Positions 52,465 through 64,000 of a stretch of 64,000 nt of DNA are shown here, one piece after another (position 1 is the stretch's first letter; each line of letters opens with the position of its first letter). A program made the translations under genes and the position numbers. The DNA lies in contig CAJNOP010000388.1 in assembly GCA_905250075.1 (NCBI GenBank), positions 1 through 64,000 on the forward strand, given 5' to 3'. The notes below the pieces were generated by a model that worked only from the letters and a program-made list of their open reading frames with translations, made no database searches and was not told the origin of the DNA. This DNA comes from Rotaria sp. Silwood1 (taxonomy: Eukaryota; Rotifera; Eurotatoria; Philodinida; Philodinidae).

Positions 52465-55200
52465 AAAGAAACAAAACATTACGAAAAAATAAGAAAAACA
52501 TTCATTTTTTCATGCATACGAGCAGATAAATGAATAATTCTCGTCGTGTTTCGTTTTTGTTATTCTTATTTTCTTATTCTTTATTATCGTCAATGTCCTT
52601 TGTGATAGCTTGTCTAATGCTTTGCAATATGTTTATGTTTTGATTATTTTTTTGGTTTGGTAGAACAGTTCTTTTGTCGGATGTAATCCATTTTTTTTTC
52701 TTCCTACCTAAAATTCTCCAAACATCGAAAATCTTTCTTCATCAATATAAGAGTGTGTGTGTGTGTGTGTGTATGCATATCAGTGTTTCTTATTCTCTGT
52801 TTTTTTTTCTCATTTCGTGTGATTGATTACGAGTATTAAAGAAAAGAAAAATCAAGCGGATCAAACAATCATCTACCATTAATCTTTACCTATCGCTACA
52901 TCTTCACAAACACATAGCAATGGTGTATGAAATTAAAGTACATTATATCACAAGAAAAAGCATTTACATTGATCAATCTGATATCAATAATCTATCATAC
53001 ATAATTCCTATTACTTAAAAGATATTTTGATGACATAATGTCTTATGATGCATCACATTTTACGAATAATAATATGTATTTTCGATACTATTGCTATGGC
53101 ATTAGAGATTAAATTTTTTAGCACCATGACAAATAATTCTATTCAAAATACAAATCAAACAAGAAAACATTTGTATCATTTAATATTCCTGATGATACCT
53201 TCACTTTATTATGAAATGTTTTAAAACAATAAAGACACTATATGTATATTATATATTTTTTTTTAAAGATCAAAGTTCTATATCATTTGTATTGTAGTAA
53301 AAAAAAAAAGATGTGTAAGATCGATTTTTATATTAAACTAAATTTACGAATGTTTGATGATTATTATTTTTTTTTTTTTATTGAATAATAAATATATGAC
53401 TAACAACAAACTATGCATATGAGTAATTCAACAGTAGGTAAAATCATCATTATATCAAAAACTCAAGATTATTTCTTTGACATATTAAAGAGAAAAACAG
53501 ATAAATTCATGGATTATAAGGTATCAAATAAACATAATATAATACTTTTAAAAAAAGAAATAAATAATCGACAAATCAATAGCAATCTAAAGAAGAACAT
53601 CGAGTACATAAAAAAAAACTGATCTTTTTGTCATAATAAATTTTTGAATCTAAATAATCAACCATTATTTTTACATGGATAATCAAAAGGTGATTTAAAT
53701 AGAATAAAAAAAAAATAACTCATAAATTATTCTAATAATAGATAATACTTTTCAAAAAAGAAGACATCTTATATTTTATCATATTGATAGATGTTAGATA
53801 TCTATATCTGGATTTTAATCACTGTCATTTGTTTTTGATTGTACTTAAACAAGTTCGACAATAAATAAAGAAGATTAGAAACATTGATATTTATAAATTT
53901 AAGATCTAATTTGATCAATACTTTTAAGCATATTTACTTTATAGTTTTTTTTGTCACTAAGAAATACAACCAGCAAAAAAGATTTTCCAATTTAAAAAAA
54001 CATAATTTTTCTATTTTGCAATGTTTGTGATAAAAGGCAAAGTATATTGAATAAAGTATTTCAAAGCAAATGTCATCGATTGATCTAATTTAAATAATCA
54101 CTTCCAAATATAAAAACATTTCGACATTGGCATAAGATTAATGATTTGAAGCTTATTCAATGTACTAAATGACAGAAATAAAAATAGCTCTGACCATTTT
54201 GCGTACAAATGAATAAAAGAGAAGAACTTGTAAGCTTAGAATTTCACTTGGTGTAGAAAATAATAATCTATATAAAATATATGAATAAAAATGTTCTTCA
54301 TAAATAATATTAGATTCAATCAAGCAGTCATACATCTCTTTATTAATAGAATGTAGCTAATGAAATTCTTTTGCTCGATGATAAATTATCGACTAATTCT
54401 TAAAATAAAAATTTTGTGAAATTCCATTAGTAACTATAACAAGTGTAAAGAAATTCTTTATTTAATTAGCAGCGATTCAATATCTTTTTGAATAGACGCA
54501 ATTAACCTGAGTAATCAGTACGTGATGTGTTTCTATTAATGAAAACTGAATGAAACAGTGGTTCATTTGCAAAATTAAAACGTCTGTTTCTTTCTATGTA
54601 TATTGCTAGATGCCTTCCGTAAAAGAATTTAACAAAATTAATAATTATTAAGAACAATTTCACTGAAAGTGTCTTTTTTCTTTTACATTCATGACAGAAA
54701 TCGTCTGTTTTTGATTGAGACAATGTTTAATACAAAAAGTTTCTTTGGTTACTTCTACCATAAGTACAAATGCAATATGATGACACCAACATAAACTATG
54801 AGCATCGAATTCAAATTCCGTCAAAACTCATTTTCTCACGATCAAATCATCATATTACTATATGTAAAAAAAAAGAAAAAGAAAAGAAAAGATCAGAATA
54901 ACCGTTGATTTTCAATGAATAATAAAGAACGTGTGAAGGTTCTGCTGATAGGTTTTAATGTAACATGATTGATACTGTGAAATTGAATGTGTAATGCTTG
55001 TCGAAAAGATTGCATGATTATAAATCATATGAGAATAAAAGATTGATATCGTGTAAAAACCTTGAAAGAAATTATGACAGCTTAAAAAGAATAAAAAGAC
55101 AAGAAATTTTTATTTATCTTCTGCTTGAATAAGCGAAAGGAAAAAAAACAGCTTCTTTGTTTTTGTTTTTAGTTAATTACATAAAACAAACAAAATATTC
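52465..55200. other. Intergenic region between the EF-hand gene and the cysteine-rich gene
   Basis: AT-rich DNA without supported exons. It contains a (GT)10 microsatellite at 52753-52772 and many poly-A/T runs. A 69-codon open frame at 53413 is lysine/asparagine-rich, as random AT-rich sequence would be. Confidence 0.5.
52753..52772 (+). repeat. (GT)10 microsatellite
   Basis: Ten uninterrupted GT dinucleotides lie in the 3' flank of the EF-hand gene. Confidence 0.9.
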
Positions 55201-56393
55201 TTAATAATCAAAGATATCATTACGTAGATCACATTTTCCATGATTAAAAGCTGAATTAATTGTATCTAAACGAAAACGTTGTAAAAACGGTAATAATGAT
55301 TTTTTATCTTTAAAAGCAGTTGCTGTTATAGTAACACTTGCATTTTTTGTTGCTGATTCAAGTGTTCTTAATGACCAATCAATAAATGTCTTTGCTAAAT
55401 CTGGTAAAAGTTTATCAGCTAATCGTTTTGCTAAAGTTGACATATCTTTTGCAACTAATACCCAATCACCTTTAGCAGCATTAGCAAGTATATCAAATGT
55501 TGTTAAATCAACTAATGGTATACCAACAAGAACATTTAAAATTGTTACTGATGCACCAACTACTGATTGAATCATATTAATAATAGCTTGTTTACAATCT
55601 TGTTTTGTTATTGAACAACCAGCTAAACAAGGAACTGGTTGAGTTTTAGGACAATATTGCCAACAAACAGGACCAACACCATTATATTGTTTTTTACATT
55701 TATCATAACATAAACCACCATCCTGTTCATAAGAACTTGAACATATAAGTGGTGTACCAACACCTCGACCATAACTATCACGAAAATAAAATTGTCCACA
55801 TAAACATCCAAGATTTGTATAATTTGTTGGACAAGATGAACATGAACGTGTAAATATACCACATTTATCATACCAAGGACATGAACGTAATGAGTTACGA
55901 ATATCCATACAAGCAAAACCAATTGATGTTAAATTATTACATTTCTCCCAACAAACAGGACCAACACCATTATAACCATCACGACATGTTGGATAACAAA
56001 GAAGACCATCTTGTTCAGGTGCATAATCAGGACAAGTATGCAAAGGACGACCAACACCACGACCATATGAATGACGCCAACAATATGGTTCATATGTACG
56101 AAATATTTCACGTAAAACACGTTTAACTGGTTGTGATACATCAATATCAGGAATAAAATCATCTGTTGTATCATTAGTTAAATTAAAATTAAGAAAAAAG
56201 GGAGTTGTTAATTCTAAATCTTCTTTTTCTATGAATGATGTTCTAAATATGAAAACGAAAAAATATGACATAATATATTTTCAAAAGAAAAATTAACTTA
56301 CGTATCAGTCCTATTGAATAATAGTTCTTCATGAATATTTTCGCTATTTACTTGACAAGCAAGCAATATACACAAAACAAAAAACAACTGCAT
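55201..56393 (-). CDS. Secreted cysteine-rich protein with two SYGRGVG...GVGPVCW repeats
   Basis: Two minus-strand exons, 56393-56302 and 56242-55201 (377 aa). It starts with a clear signal peptide (MQLFFVLCILLACQVNS) and carries several N-glycosylation sequons near the N terminus. Two cysteine-rich units follow: residues around SYGRGVGRPLHTCPDYAPEQ ending NGVGPVCWEKC, and SYGRGVGTPLICSSSYEQDG ending NGVGPVCWQYC. A further cysteine-rich spacer (CPWYDKCGIFTRSCSSC) lies between them. The C-terminal half (from about residue 235) has an alpha-helical, amphipathic/hydrophobic character (MIQSVVGASVTILNVLVGIP) with few cysteines. I recognise the GPVCW-type repeat as a pattern but cannot assign a named family or function. 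It is divergent from the LRRD1-like gene, 1.3 kb away. Confidence 0.8.
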
Positions 56394-57689
56394 AACAAGC
56401 AAATGAAATGATTTATTATTTTATTTTGCAGCACTATTATAAGAAGAACTAGTGCCGATTTATTCAATTACCATCGCTCTTCCTTCAATCATAACATCTC
56501 TCGTTGGTCGTATTTCATAAAGGTGTTGTATGTCATAAGAGAGAAAGAACAAAAAAAAGAAAATAGAATATGAAAAGGTCTTTGATTAAGTTTGAAATAC
56601 AAAACGAAATCGACACACGTGTTAAATCTCTTTGAACATAAAAGAAATGCTTTATATGTTATTTGAGGATATTTTACATCAACATAAACTTAAAATTATC
56701 GTCTTTAGTTTTACGTCATGGATATGCTTTGTTGTAATAGAAGTAGTTAAATCTAATTGATTACGATGAAGTTATAGAATTCTATAGTAGGATATTTTGT
56801 TTAAGTATAACAAATATTGAACTAAGAACATAATCAAATCGTGTAAAAATTATTTTAAGACATTTTATAATTATAATTTGAATCATAAAAGTTGTTGTTA
56901 TTTGTACTTGATGACATGAAAGTACTGTTTCATCAGAGCAATTATTGAGACCAGTTGTATCGATTTCAAAGATGTTTCAGATTGTTTCTGATAAACAATA
57001 TAATTAGCTTTTTTTTTTGTAAAATATTTAAAATGAATTTTACACTTTTTTTTTTAAAATCTTTATATATTGATGCAAATAAATCCGCTATTACTAAACG
57101 TTACGAATTCATCAAGTGTTTCGAAATATTTTTAAAAGTATGAAGTGGACTTCATAGATTTATTTTTCATTTAAAATTGAGACGTACCTTGAAAAAAATT
57201 CTTTATTTTATTATTGCATACATCGAGATTTTTCAATAAATTCCTTGAAATCAAAACTTAAATTTCACTGCAATTTCCACTCTTCATGTTTTATCTCACA
57301 AAGAAGAACTTATTTACTAAAATATGAAATCTATTTATATACAAAAATTTTTCAAGATTGCTCAAATTATGAAATGATAATGAATAGATTTCTGTTTTTT
57401 TTTTCTGTAGCCTATTCGAAACTCTTTGGCAATAAGATTTTTTTTTTTTTTACTTTCTTAAAAATGAAGAAAAAAAAAAGTTCATCAATAACAATTGATT
57501 TCATCCGTCAGATTTCTCCTTGAATTTGACCAAATTTAATGAAGAAATAAATCAATGCGCCAAAGTCGATAAGGTTTCTTCAATTTTTTACATATAAGAA
57601 AAGAAAAAAAAAAAAGAATTGAATTTTACTGTTGATTGAATAATAAAATAACACATATGAATTGTTGAAACATTCGAATAACAAAACAA
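56394..57689. promoter_or_regulatory. Divergent intergenic region (cysteine-rich gene / LRRD1-like gene)
   Basis: 1.3 kb of AT-rich DNA lies between two outward-facing starts, so both promoters should be here. No TATA box, repeat or RNA gene was recognised. Open frames at 56955 and 57245 look random. Confidence 0.45.
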
Positions 57690-60600
57690 ATGGAAACACA
57701 TACTATGACGATTGTCAATACATTCGAAACTAATAAACAACAAATGAATTCTACTGATCATATTCTTCAATTCAATGATTATTTATCTGTTCATCAAAAT
57801 GATGGTCATGAAATCAAGTTTCTTAATCTTGATCGATGTTTAAGACAACCTTATATTATTAATGATATTCCTAATAATGAATTAATTGATGGTATTTCAC
57901 TTACTCATAATTATTTAATACAGATGCCTACATTTGTTTCTAATTATATAAATCTTATTGAATTAAATGTTAGTCATAATGAATTACATAATACAGATTT
58001 TATTTTATATCAACCATTGAATGATAATGAATTAACTGAATCTTATTGGAATGAACAATTAAAAATCAATTCAAATAATCAATCATTAGACAAGGTCTAT
58101 AGTTTTATAGAAGACACTTCTCGAAAAAATGAAAAGACAGATAATAATGAACAAACCAAAGTTTTATCAACTAAAAATACAAACAATGGCAAACATTCGA
58201 AAGTAAACACTTTGACATATTATATAAAGAACAACTCTGTCTTTCGGCTGCCTAACAGTAGATCTAGTAGTTCAGTGTCTTTCCTAGAACTATCAATAAC
58301 TGTAGCTCTAGACACAAGATCGGTCTGATGCAGAATTCTTGAGTTCTTCCTTACACACTGAATAACCAAATACTAGCCATGAGAGCAGGTTTATGTCACA
58401 ACATAGTCAGCATGCTACAGAGCGGATAACGCGAGATAAACAGCAGATAGTGAACTTGTCCAATATCATTCCATGGCTGGTAGTAGAGAGGCTTAAACAC
58501 ACTACTCATTCAATACGTGTCGAACAACGTGCTCAGTCAATCATGTTAGCTTCATTCAATCTGACACGTTTTGCTTCTACACTATTGATCTAAAGGATTA
58601 TATGCTAGTCTGGATAATTTTATTAACGTTATAAATCTCAACAAACGATTATCGTAGTATTACATTTCTTCCTGTGACAAACATATCAATTCGATTAAAA
58701 CTGTACGAAATTGGTTATTCTTCTGATGAACTTAAAACCAATTTATAAGCATAATTATCACATATGCAAATAGAAATGAGAGAAAAAAATTGCACCGCTA
58801 TTACCAAAATAAAATAATAGATCATTTTAATTTTTAGTATAATAAAAAAAAACTTTTTACACTATCTAAAGGATAACTATTTTTTTAATGATCTGATAAA
58901 CTGAACTTTAATACAAATCAAATAATGCTATGAGGAGAGTTTAAACTGGTCCAATGATGAAGATTTCTTAGAGACTTAACTCGAACAAGAGAACTGCTCG
59001 GAGTGATTAATCACTTATAAGCTCAGATTATCGTCATTCAAAGAGAATCTCTCGATAAGAATAACTCCAAAACGATTAAGAGCTACTAGACTTTTGTACA
59101 AAATCATGATAATCTGGCTGTATTTTTACAATAGGAAGGCTATCGGTAGGAAGATTAAACAAAGAAGCTTTAAACTCTTAATTCTAAAAATATCTTGAAA
59201 GCCTTAGTCAACACGAATGCTTCTATCTTAAAATATTTAATATTCAAAGTCTTCCAATTTTTGAATATTGAATATTTGTAGAATGAAATAATCATATCGA
59301 TTGACCATTTAATGATAATCTGAGTATCATACTTAGAGATACAATATCAAGTCAAAACCATTTTCTTCCTTTTTCTTTCTGACATCACATCCTATAGTAA
59401 AATACAGCAAAATTATCGTAGTGGCATAGAGAAGGCTTATCAATTCTAAATCCTTTTGCAAATCTTTTAGCAGAAAACTTCCCTCTACATGCCTAAAATA
59501 ATATCTCATAAGTGATGAATCACTTCGAATAGTCTACTCGTAAGTCAAATGTTCATAATAATTCGAAGCACAAAAATGGTGTTTAGAAAATTTTCTAAGG
59601 AGACAAACGTTTTAAAGATAGTTATGATATTCTTTTGATAATTGACTAAGTTGAAAATCTACAAATTATTTCCTTTTAAGAAGCAGAGCATAAAAATATC
59701 ATTCTACAATTAATGAAACCTCATTAAGATTCTCATCGGCTGCTAATACAGAATTATAATTTTCTAGGAAAAAAAAAGTTATTATTGCAATCTCTATGGA
59801 ATTAAAATGTGACATACGATGTACCTACTCTTGTTAATCACAAGAAGCTTACTTGATTCTATCTATTTTGGGACGTAATTCCTCATTACGATTTTTAATC
59901 CTCCAGACATAGAATAAGAAAGCAGTTCATAAATTAAAACGAGTCGTTATTGATATACGTTCTGTAATCGTACATGGATAACGTTTGTCACGGTTTATGT
60001 GAACAAAGCACATAAAGTATGCATTTTTCGCATGCCTGACGTGCATGTGATTTTCTTGCTGAGTACCAGATATTTTTGCCCTCAGATTTTCGAAAATATG
60101 ATTTTCTTCAAAATTGTTCTATGGGCTGATTTCGAATACACTATTCTTGTCGATTAAGTTTTTTTTCCAAAGCTTGAAAAATCTAGATTTTTTTGGAAAC
60201 TTATTTTGCGGTCCAGGCATGTTTCCGCTAACATAAATTAGCGATAATAGATGAGAGTAAAATGTGCAAAGTAAACAATATTTTTTACTATTGTACAGCA
60301 CCCTGCTGGAAGATTCAGAAAATATACTCTCATTTTGTTTGTTGAACAGTTTCCTTTCGTCAGATATGAATTTTTCAGACTAAATTTTGGGCAACTAGTT
60401 TCTCTAAGGGTCATAATAAAATTATTTACACCATTATGTAGACTATATTTCGAAGTATATTCTCCTATATTTAAATCATAAAAATGCGATTTTTCATCGT
60501 TAAACAAATGTTTATATAGATGCATACTATACCAGAATGGCTCCGAATTTTCATTCCTATACTTTAAAAATTTCTGTTAAAAATCGTATTTCACAAAAAT

Positions 60601-63600
60601 ATACAAGATTTTCTATGACTCAATAGACTAATAAAAAAGAAGTCTATTTTCTTTTAGCCATCAACACCTTTGTCAACTAAACAAATATCTCGCCCATTGA
60701 TTCATCCATTTCTTAAATATATCAATTTATCTTTTAATCATATTAAATATCTTCCAAAAAATATTCATTATCTTCGTTTTCTACATACACTTAATTTATC
60801 ACATAATTATCTTACAGAATTACCATATAATATTGGTTATCTTGAACAATTAAATACATTAATACTTGATCATAATTATTTAAAATTTTTACCAACAACA
60901 TTTACTCGTTTAATTCAATTAGAAAAATTAAATTTATCAAATAATTATTTTGAATCAATTGATATAATAAAAAATTTTTCAAATTTAAAATTATTTTCAA
61001 TAAATTCAAATCCATTAAAAATATTTCCTATATTATTATATACTTGTTTTAATTTAGAAGATATTTCTTTTTCAAATATACAATTAAATCAAATGAATAA
61101 TATAACATTTGATATATTTAATCAATTTTTAAAATTAAAAAAACTTAATTTATCAAAAAATAATCTTAAAAATGATTTTCTTTCATTATCATCAATAAAA
61201 CAATTTGATTATTTAGAAGAATTAAATTTTCAACATAATGAATTTACAAATATATTTTCTTTATTATCAAATATGAAATTATTAAATATACTTGATTTAA
61301 GTTATAATTCTTTAATTAATATTCCTGAATGTTTAAATTCAAATTTAAAAATTTTATGTCTATCACATAATAATATTGAACTTAATTCTAATGATTGTAT
61401 TTATTTAAAAAATATTATTGAATTAGATTTAGATCATAATCAAATAAAACAAATACCAAATGAATTTATACAATGTTTATATTTAGAATCATTAAATATA
61501 TCATTTAATCAATTTATAAAATTTCCTGATATTATTTTAGAATTACGTTCATTAAATAAATTAATAATTAATCATTCAAAATTTCAATATTTAACAACAA
61601 AAAATTTATTTGAAAAATTTTTTTATCGTACATTGAATATTCTTAATTTATCAAATAATAATTTACATACAAATTTACATGAATTAACTTGTTTAAAAGC
61701 ATTAACATATTTAGATTTAAGTTTCAATCATTTATATGAACTTGATCATGATTTTAAATTATTAACATGTTTAAAAATATTAAAATTAAATAAAAATAAA
61801 TTTACCAAATTTCCATCTTGGTTATATGAAATGTCAAATATTAATAATAATAATGAAAAATATATTGGTAAGTATTTCTCTTTTGATATTCTTCATATTT
61901 GCAAATGTTTCATTAATCGAATTTGTTAAATACATGAAATATGAGTTTAATGTTTGAGATCGTCATCATTAATTAGTTTGAATGCTCAACACGTCAAATA
62001 CTATAAATTGATCATGTGCAGCTTTTATTTCCTGCTTAATTAAATTTAGCATAACTTTATATACACTGTTCAATTTCATGTTTTTTTTTATATAATGCTC
62101 TTTTCAACTGTGCGAAAACTTTTTACTTTAGTAAGCATCAAGTGATGCGGAACTGAAAAACAAGAAGTAATTGTATATTAACATAGTTTATAAGAGTAGT
62201 CAATAAATACTCTAAACTTTGGTCTTTCACTTGTTCATGTGCCCAGCAGCTGCCAGATATTGGTGCTAACCAGATTCGGATCCATAGAAGTGTGCATCCT
62301 CAGTTCCATATTCTGCATTCCAGGATTCTCGATAATCATTAGAAATCGAAAGAGCTAAAATTTGACCGATATTCGATTTGTCAGAAAATGACTGAGAAAA
62401 GTTACCTTCTAAAATTTGGCCGACAGCTTTCCAGTAATAACTTGAATTTTGACAGATGCGACGTAAAATGTGGAAGAAACTAGTCTAGTTGATAGAGTCA
62501 GAAACTTTTTTTTTACAGATGCTGGACACTGTTTAGAATGTGAAACATCTTTGGTTTTGTTTTACCTTCCTCCGTTCTAATAAAAGCATCAAAACCCTGA
62601 GTACATTCTCAAAAAATGTATATTTATATATACTCTGGTGAAAGCTAGCGGTACAACATGTTTTCTAAAATATCGTTCTTCTTATCTAATGATGTCCGGC
62701 AAAAAAAATATGATGATTAGTATTTTTAATTAGTAAGTTTTTCTATGAAGAGTAAAATCTCAATTTCATCATCTTCAATTCCGAATACTATTTTTCTTGT
62801 ATATAATTTTAGCTGAAACTCTTTTGGAATTGTATATGAGTGATAATACAATAGAATCTATTCCTGAAGAAATTGTTCATATGATAAATCTACAAACTAT
62901 TGATTTATCTAATAATCAATTTTTGAAATTTCCTGATACATTAGTTTTACTTGAACAACTTACAACATTTATCTATTCTCAAGAACATGGTATTCATATT
63001 AATAAATTACCTGATGATTTTATTCATTTATATAATCTTAAAAAACTTGATTTATCTCATAATATATTTAATGAAATACCAGAAATGATTTATAATTTAA
63101 CTAAACTTGAATATTTAAATATGAATTATAATCTTCTTACAAGCATAGATAATAATCGTTTAAAACAATTAAAAAATTTTAAAACAATAAAATTAAATGG
63201 AAATAATTTTACATCATTTCCATCGACACTTTATCAATTGGAAATAGTTAATATCAATGAAAATCCATTATGTTTAGCACCACCAAATGATTTTATAGAT
63301 GATAAATATATTTCAGCAACATCAAATCTTTATGTTCAAATTAATGATAAATATGAAGAAAAATTATTTGAAATTTATCAACAAATTTTTATTGAAAATT
63401 TAACAAGTTATGATATTGAAAATTTATTAAAACGTTTTAAATTATCTAAAAATGACATGAATAATTTTCATGATAATTATTCTAATTTAAAACGTGAAAA
63501 TAAAATTGAAATATTATTAAATATTTGGAAACAAAAACGTGGTTCATTAGCTAATTCTGATGCTTTATATAAATTTGCACAATTAATTGGTGATAAAAAT

Positions 63601-63654
63601 CTTGTACAAAAAATGCAAAAAGCTTATTTAATTGCACGAAAAATTAGAATTTAA
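57690..63654 (+). CDS. LRRD1: Leucine-rich-repeat protein with C-terminal Death domain (LRRD1-like)
   Basis: Three exons: 57690-58202, 60658-61867, 62813-63654 (854 aa; human LRRD1 is about 860). Exon 1 begins the repeats (ISLTHNYLIQMP, LIELNVSHNEL) and ends in a polar linker. Exon 2 holds about 14 LRRs of the LxxLxLSxNxL type (LKYINLSFNHIKYLP, LHTLNLSHNYLTELP, LNILDLSYNSLINIP). Exon 3 adds further LRRs (LLELYMSDNTIESIP, LKKLDLSHNIFNEIP) and a Death-like domain (about 757-850; DIENLLKRFKLSKNDMNNF, EILLNIWKQKRG, LYKFAQLIGDKNLVQKM). LRR plus Death suggests a protein-protein scaffold; LRRD1 itself is poorly characterised. The exon 1 donor (gtaaac at 58203) is chosen by phase; an alternative phase-0 donor exists at about 58096. 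No transmembrane segment or signal peptide was seen. Intron 1 (2455 bp) carries a repeat. Confidence 0.8.
58459..58542 (+). repeat. Dispersed repeat copy 2 (intron 1 of the LRRD1-like gene)
   Basis: This is the partner of 41665-41750, in the same orientation, sharing TCATTCCAT-GCTGG and AATACGTGTCGAA at similar spacing. The surrounding block 58380-58600 is a little richer in GC than the rest of the intron, so the true repeat may extend beyond the part visible in both copies. Confidence 0.45.
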
Positions 63655-64000
63655 TTTTTCTTTTACTCTTTTTCTATTTATGAATAAAGGACATAACACA
63701 TCAAGAAAAATAATTGAATAATGATGAATCGTTACTTGTGTAATCTATGATGAGATTACAATGAATTTTGGTTCTTTTTTAGCTTTTTCTATAATCCTGA
63801 AAAAAGTGTAATTTATTACCATTTTATACTTTGTATTCTTTAAAACAAAATGAGATTGAATTCGAGTTGAGTTTCTGATTAGTAAAAACTTCATCGTCGA
63901 TTACATTTTTCTTCCATTCCACTTTAATCAATCTCTATCATCTTTGATATTCTTTAATGAACAGATAATATTATTGATTATGTATATTTTAAATACGAAA
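63655..64000. other. 3' flank of the LRRD1-like gene
   Basis: AT-rich sequence with an AATAAA-like word near 63682 that could be the poly(A) signal. Nothing else was seen up to the window end. Confidence 0.5.

Noticed and set aside
58393-58593. Open frame of 66 codons in intron 1 of the LRRD1-like gene
   Set aside because: It overlaps the dispersed repeat shared with TDRD12 intron 4, which has no matching frame. Treated as repeat sequence.

Overview
The window is AT-rich animal genomic DNA. Its genes are split by mostly short GT-AG introns, many of 40-80 bp, with a few of 0.7-2.4 kb. Gene content is metazoan and ciliated: a Pax2/5/8 transcription factor, IQCE, CFAP52, a TDRD12-type piRNA factor, an LRR/Death protein, an astacin, PCYT2 and PSMD6. 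One bacterial-type glutathionylspermidine synthetase/amidase lies among them. Compactness, base composition and that foreign-looking enzyme suggest a bdelloid rotifer. This is inference, because no rRNA or mitochondrial marker is present. Two assembly gaps occur (15755-15854 and 47130-47139).

Layout: 1-3.2 kb has no supported gene. Pax2/5/8 (+, 3208-5181) faces IQCE (-, 5501-9876). IQCE is divergent from an alanine aminotransferase locus (+, 10221-15243) that has two alternative first exons, one encoding a mitochondrial presequence. A glutathionylspermidine synthetase/amidase (+, 16290-19607) follows, and its separate first exon also encodes a presequence. The 19.6-26.4 kb stretch holds an astacin (+), a TA-flanked foldback element and a hAT-type MITE. 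CFAP52 (+, 26420-29681) converges on a small multi-TM gene (-, 29818-30920). PCYT2 (-, 32033-34608) is divergent from TDRD12 (+, 34935-45012), which ends 133 bp before PSMD6 (+, 45146-46576). A mostly empty 46.6-55.2 kb region contains a single-exon EF-hand gene (+). A secreted cysteine-rich repeat protein (-, 55201-56393) is divergent from an LRRD1-like LRR/Death gene (+, 57690-63654).

The genes do not form one pathway. Themes are cilia (IQCE, CFAP52), amino-acid, thiol and lipid metabolism with probable dual cytosolic/mitochondrial targeting (ALT, GspSA, PCYT2), and germline transposon defence (TDRD12), whose own introns hold foldback repeats. Splice junctions were derived by eye from GT-AG sites, reading phase and family conservation; summed exon lengths are multiples of three for every multi-exon gene except the multi-TM gene, whose 5' end is unresolved.
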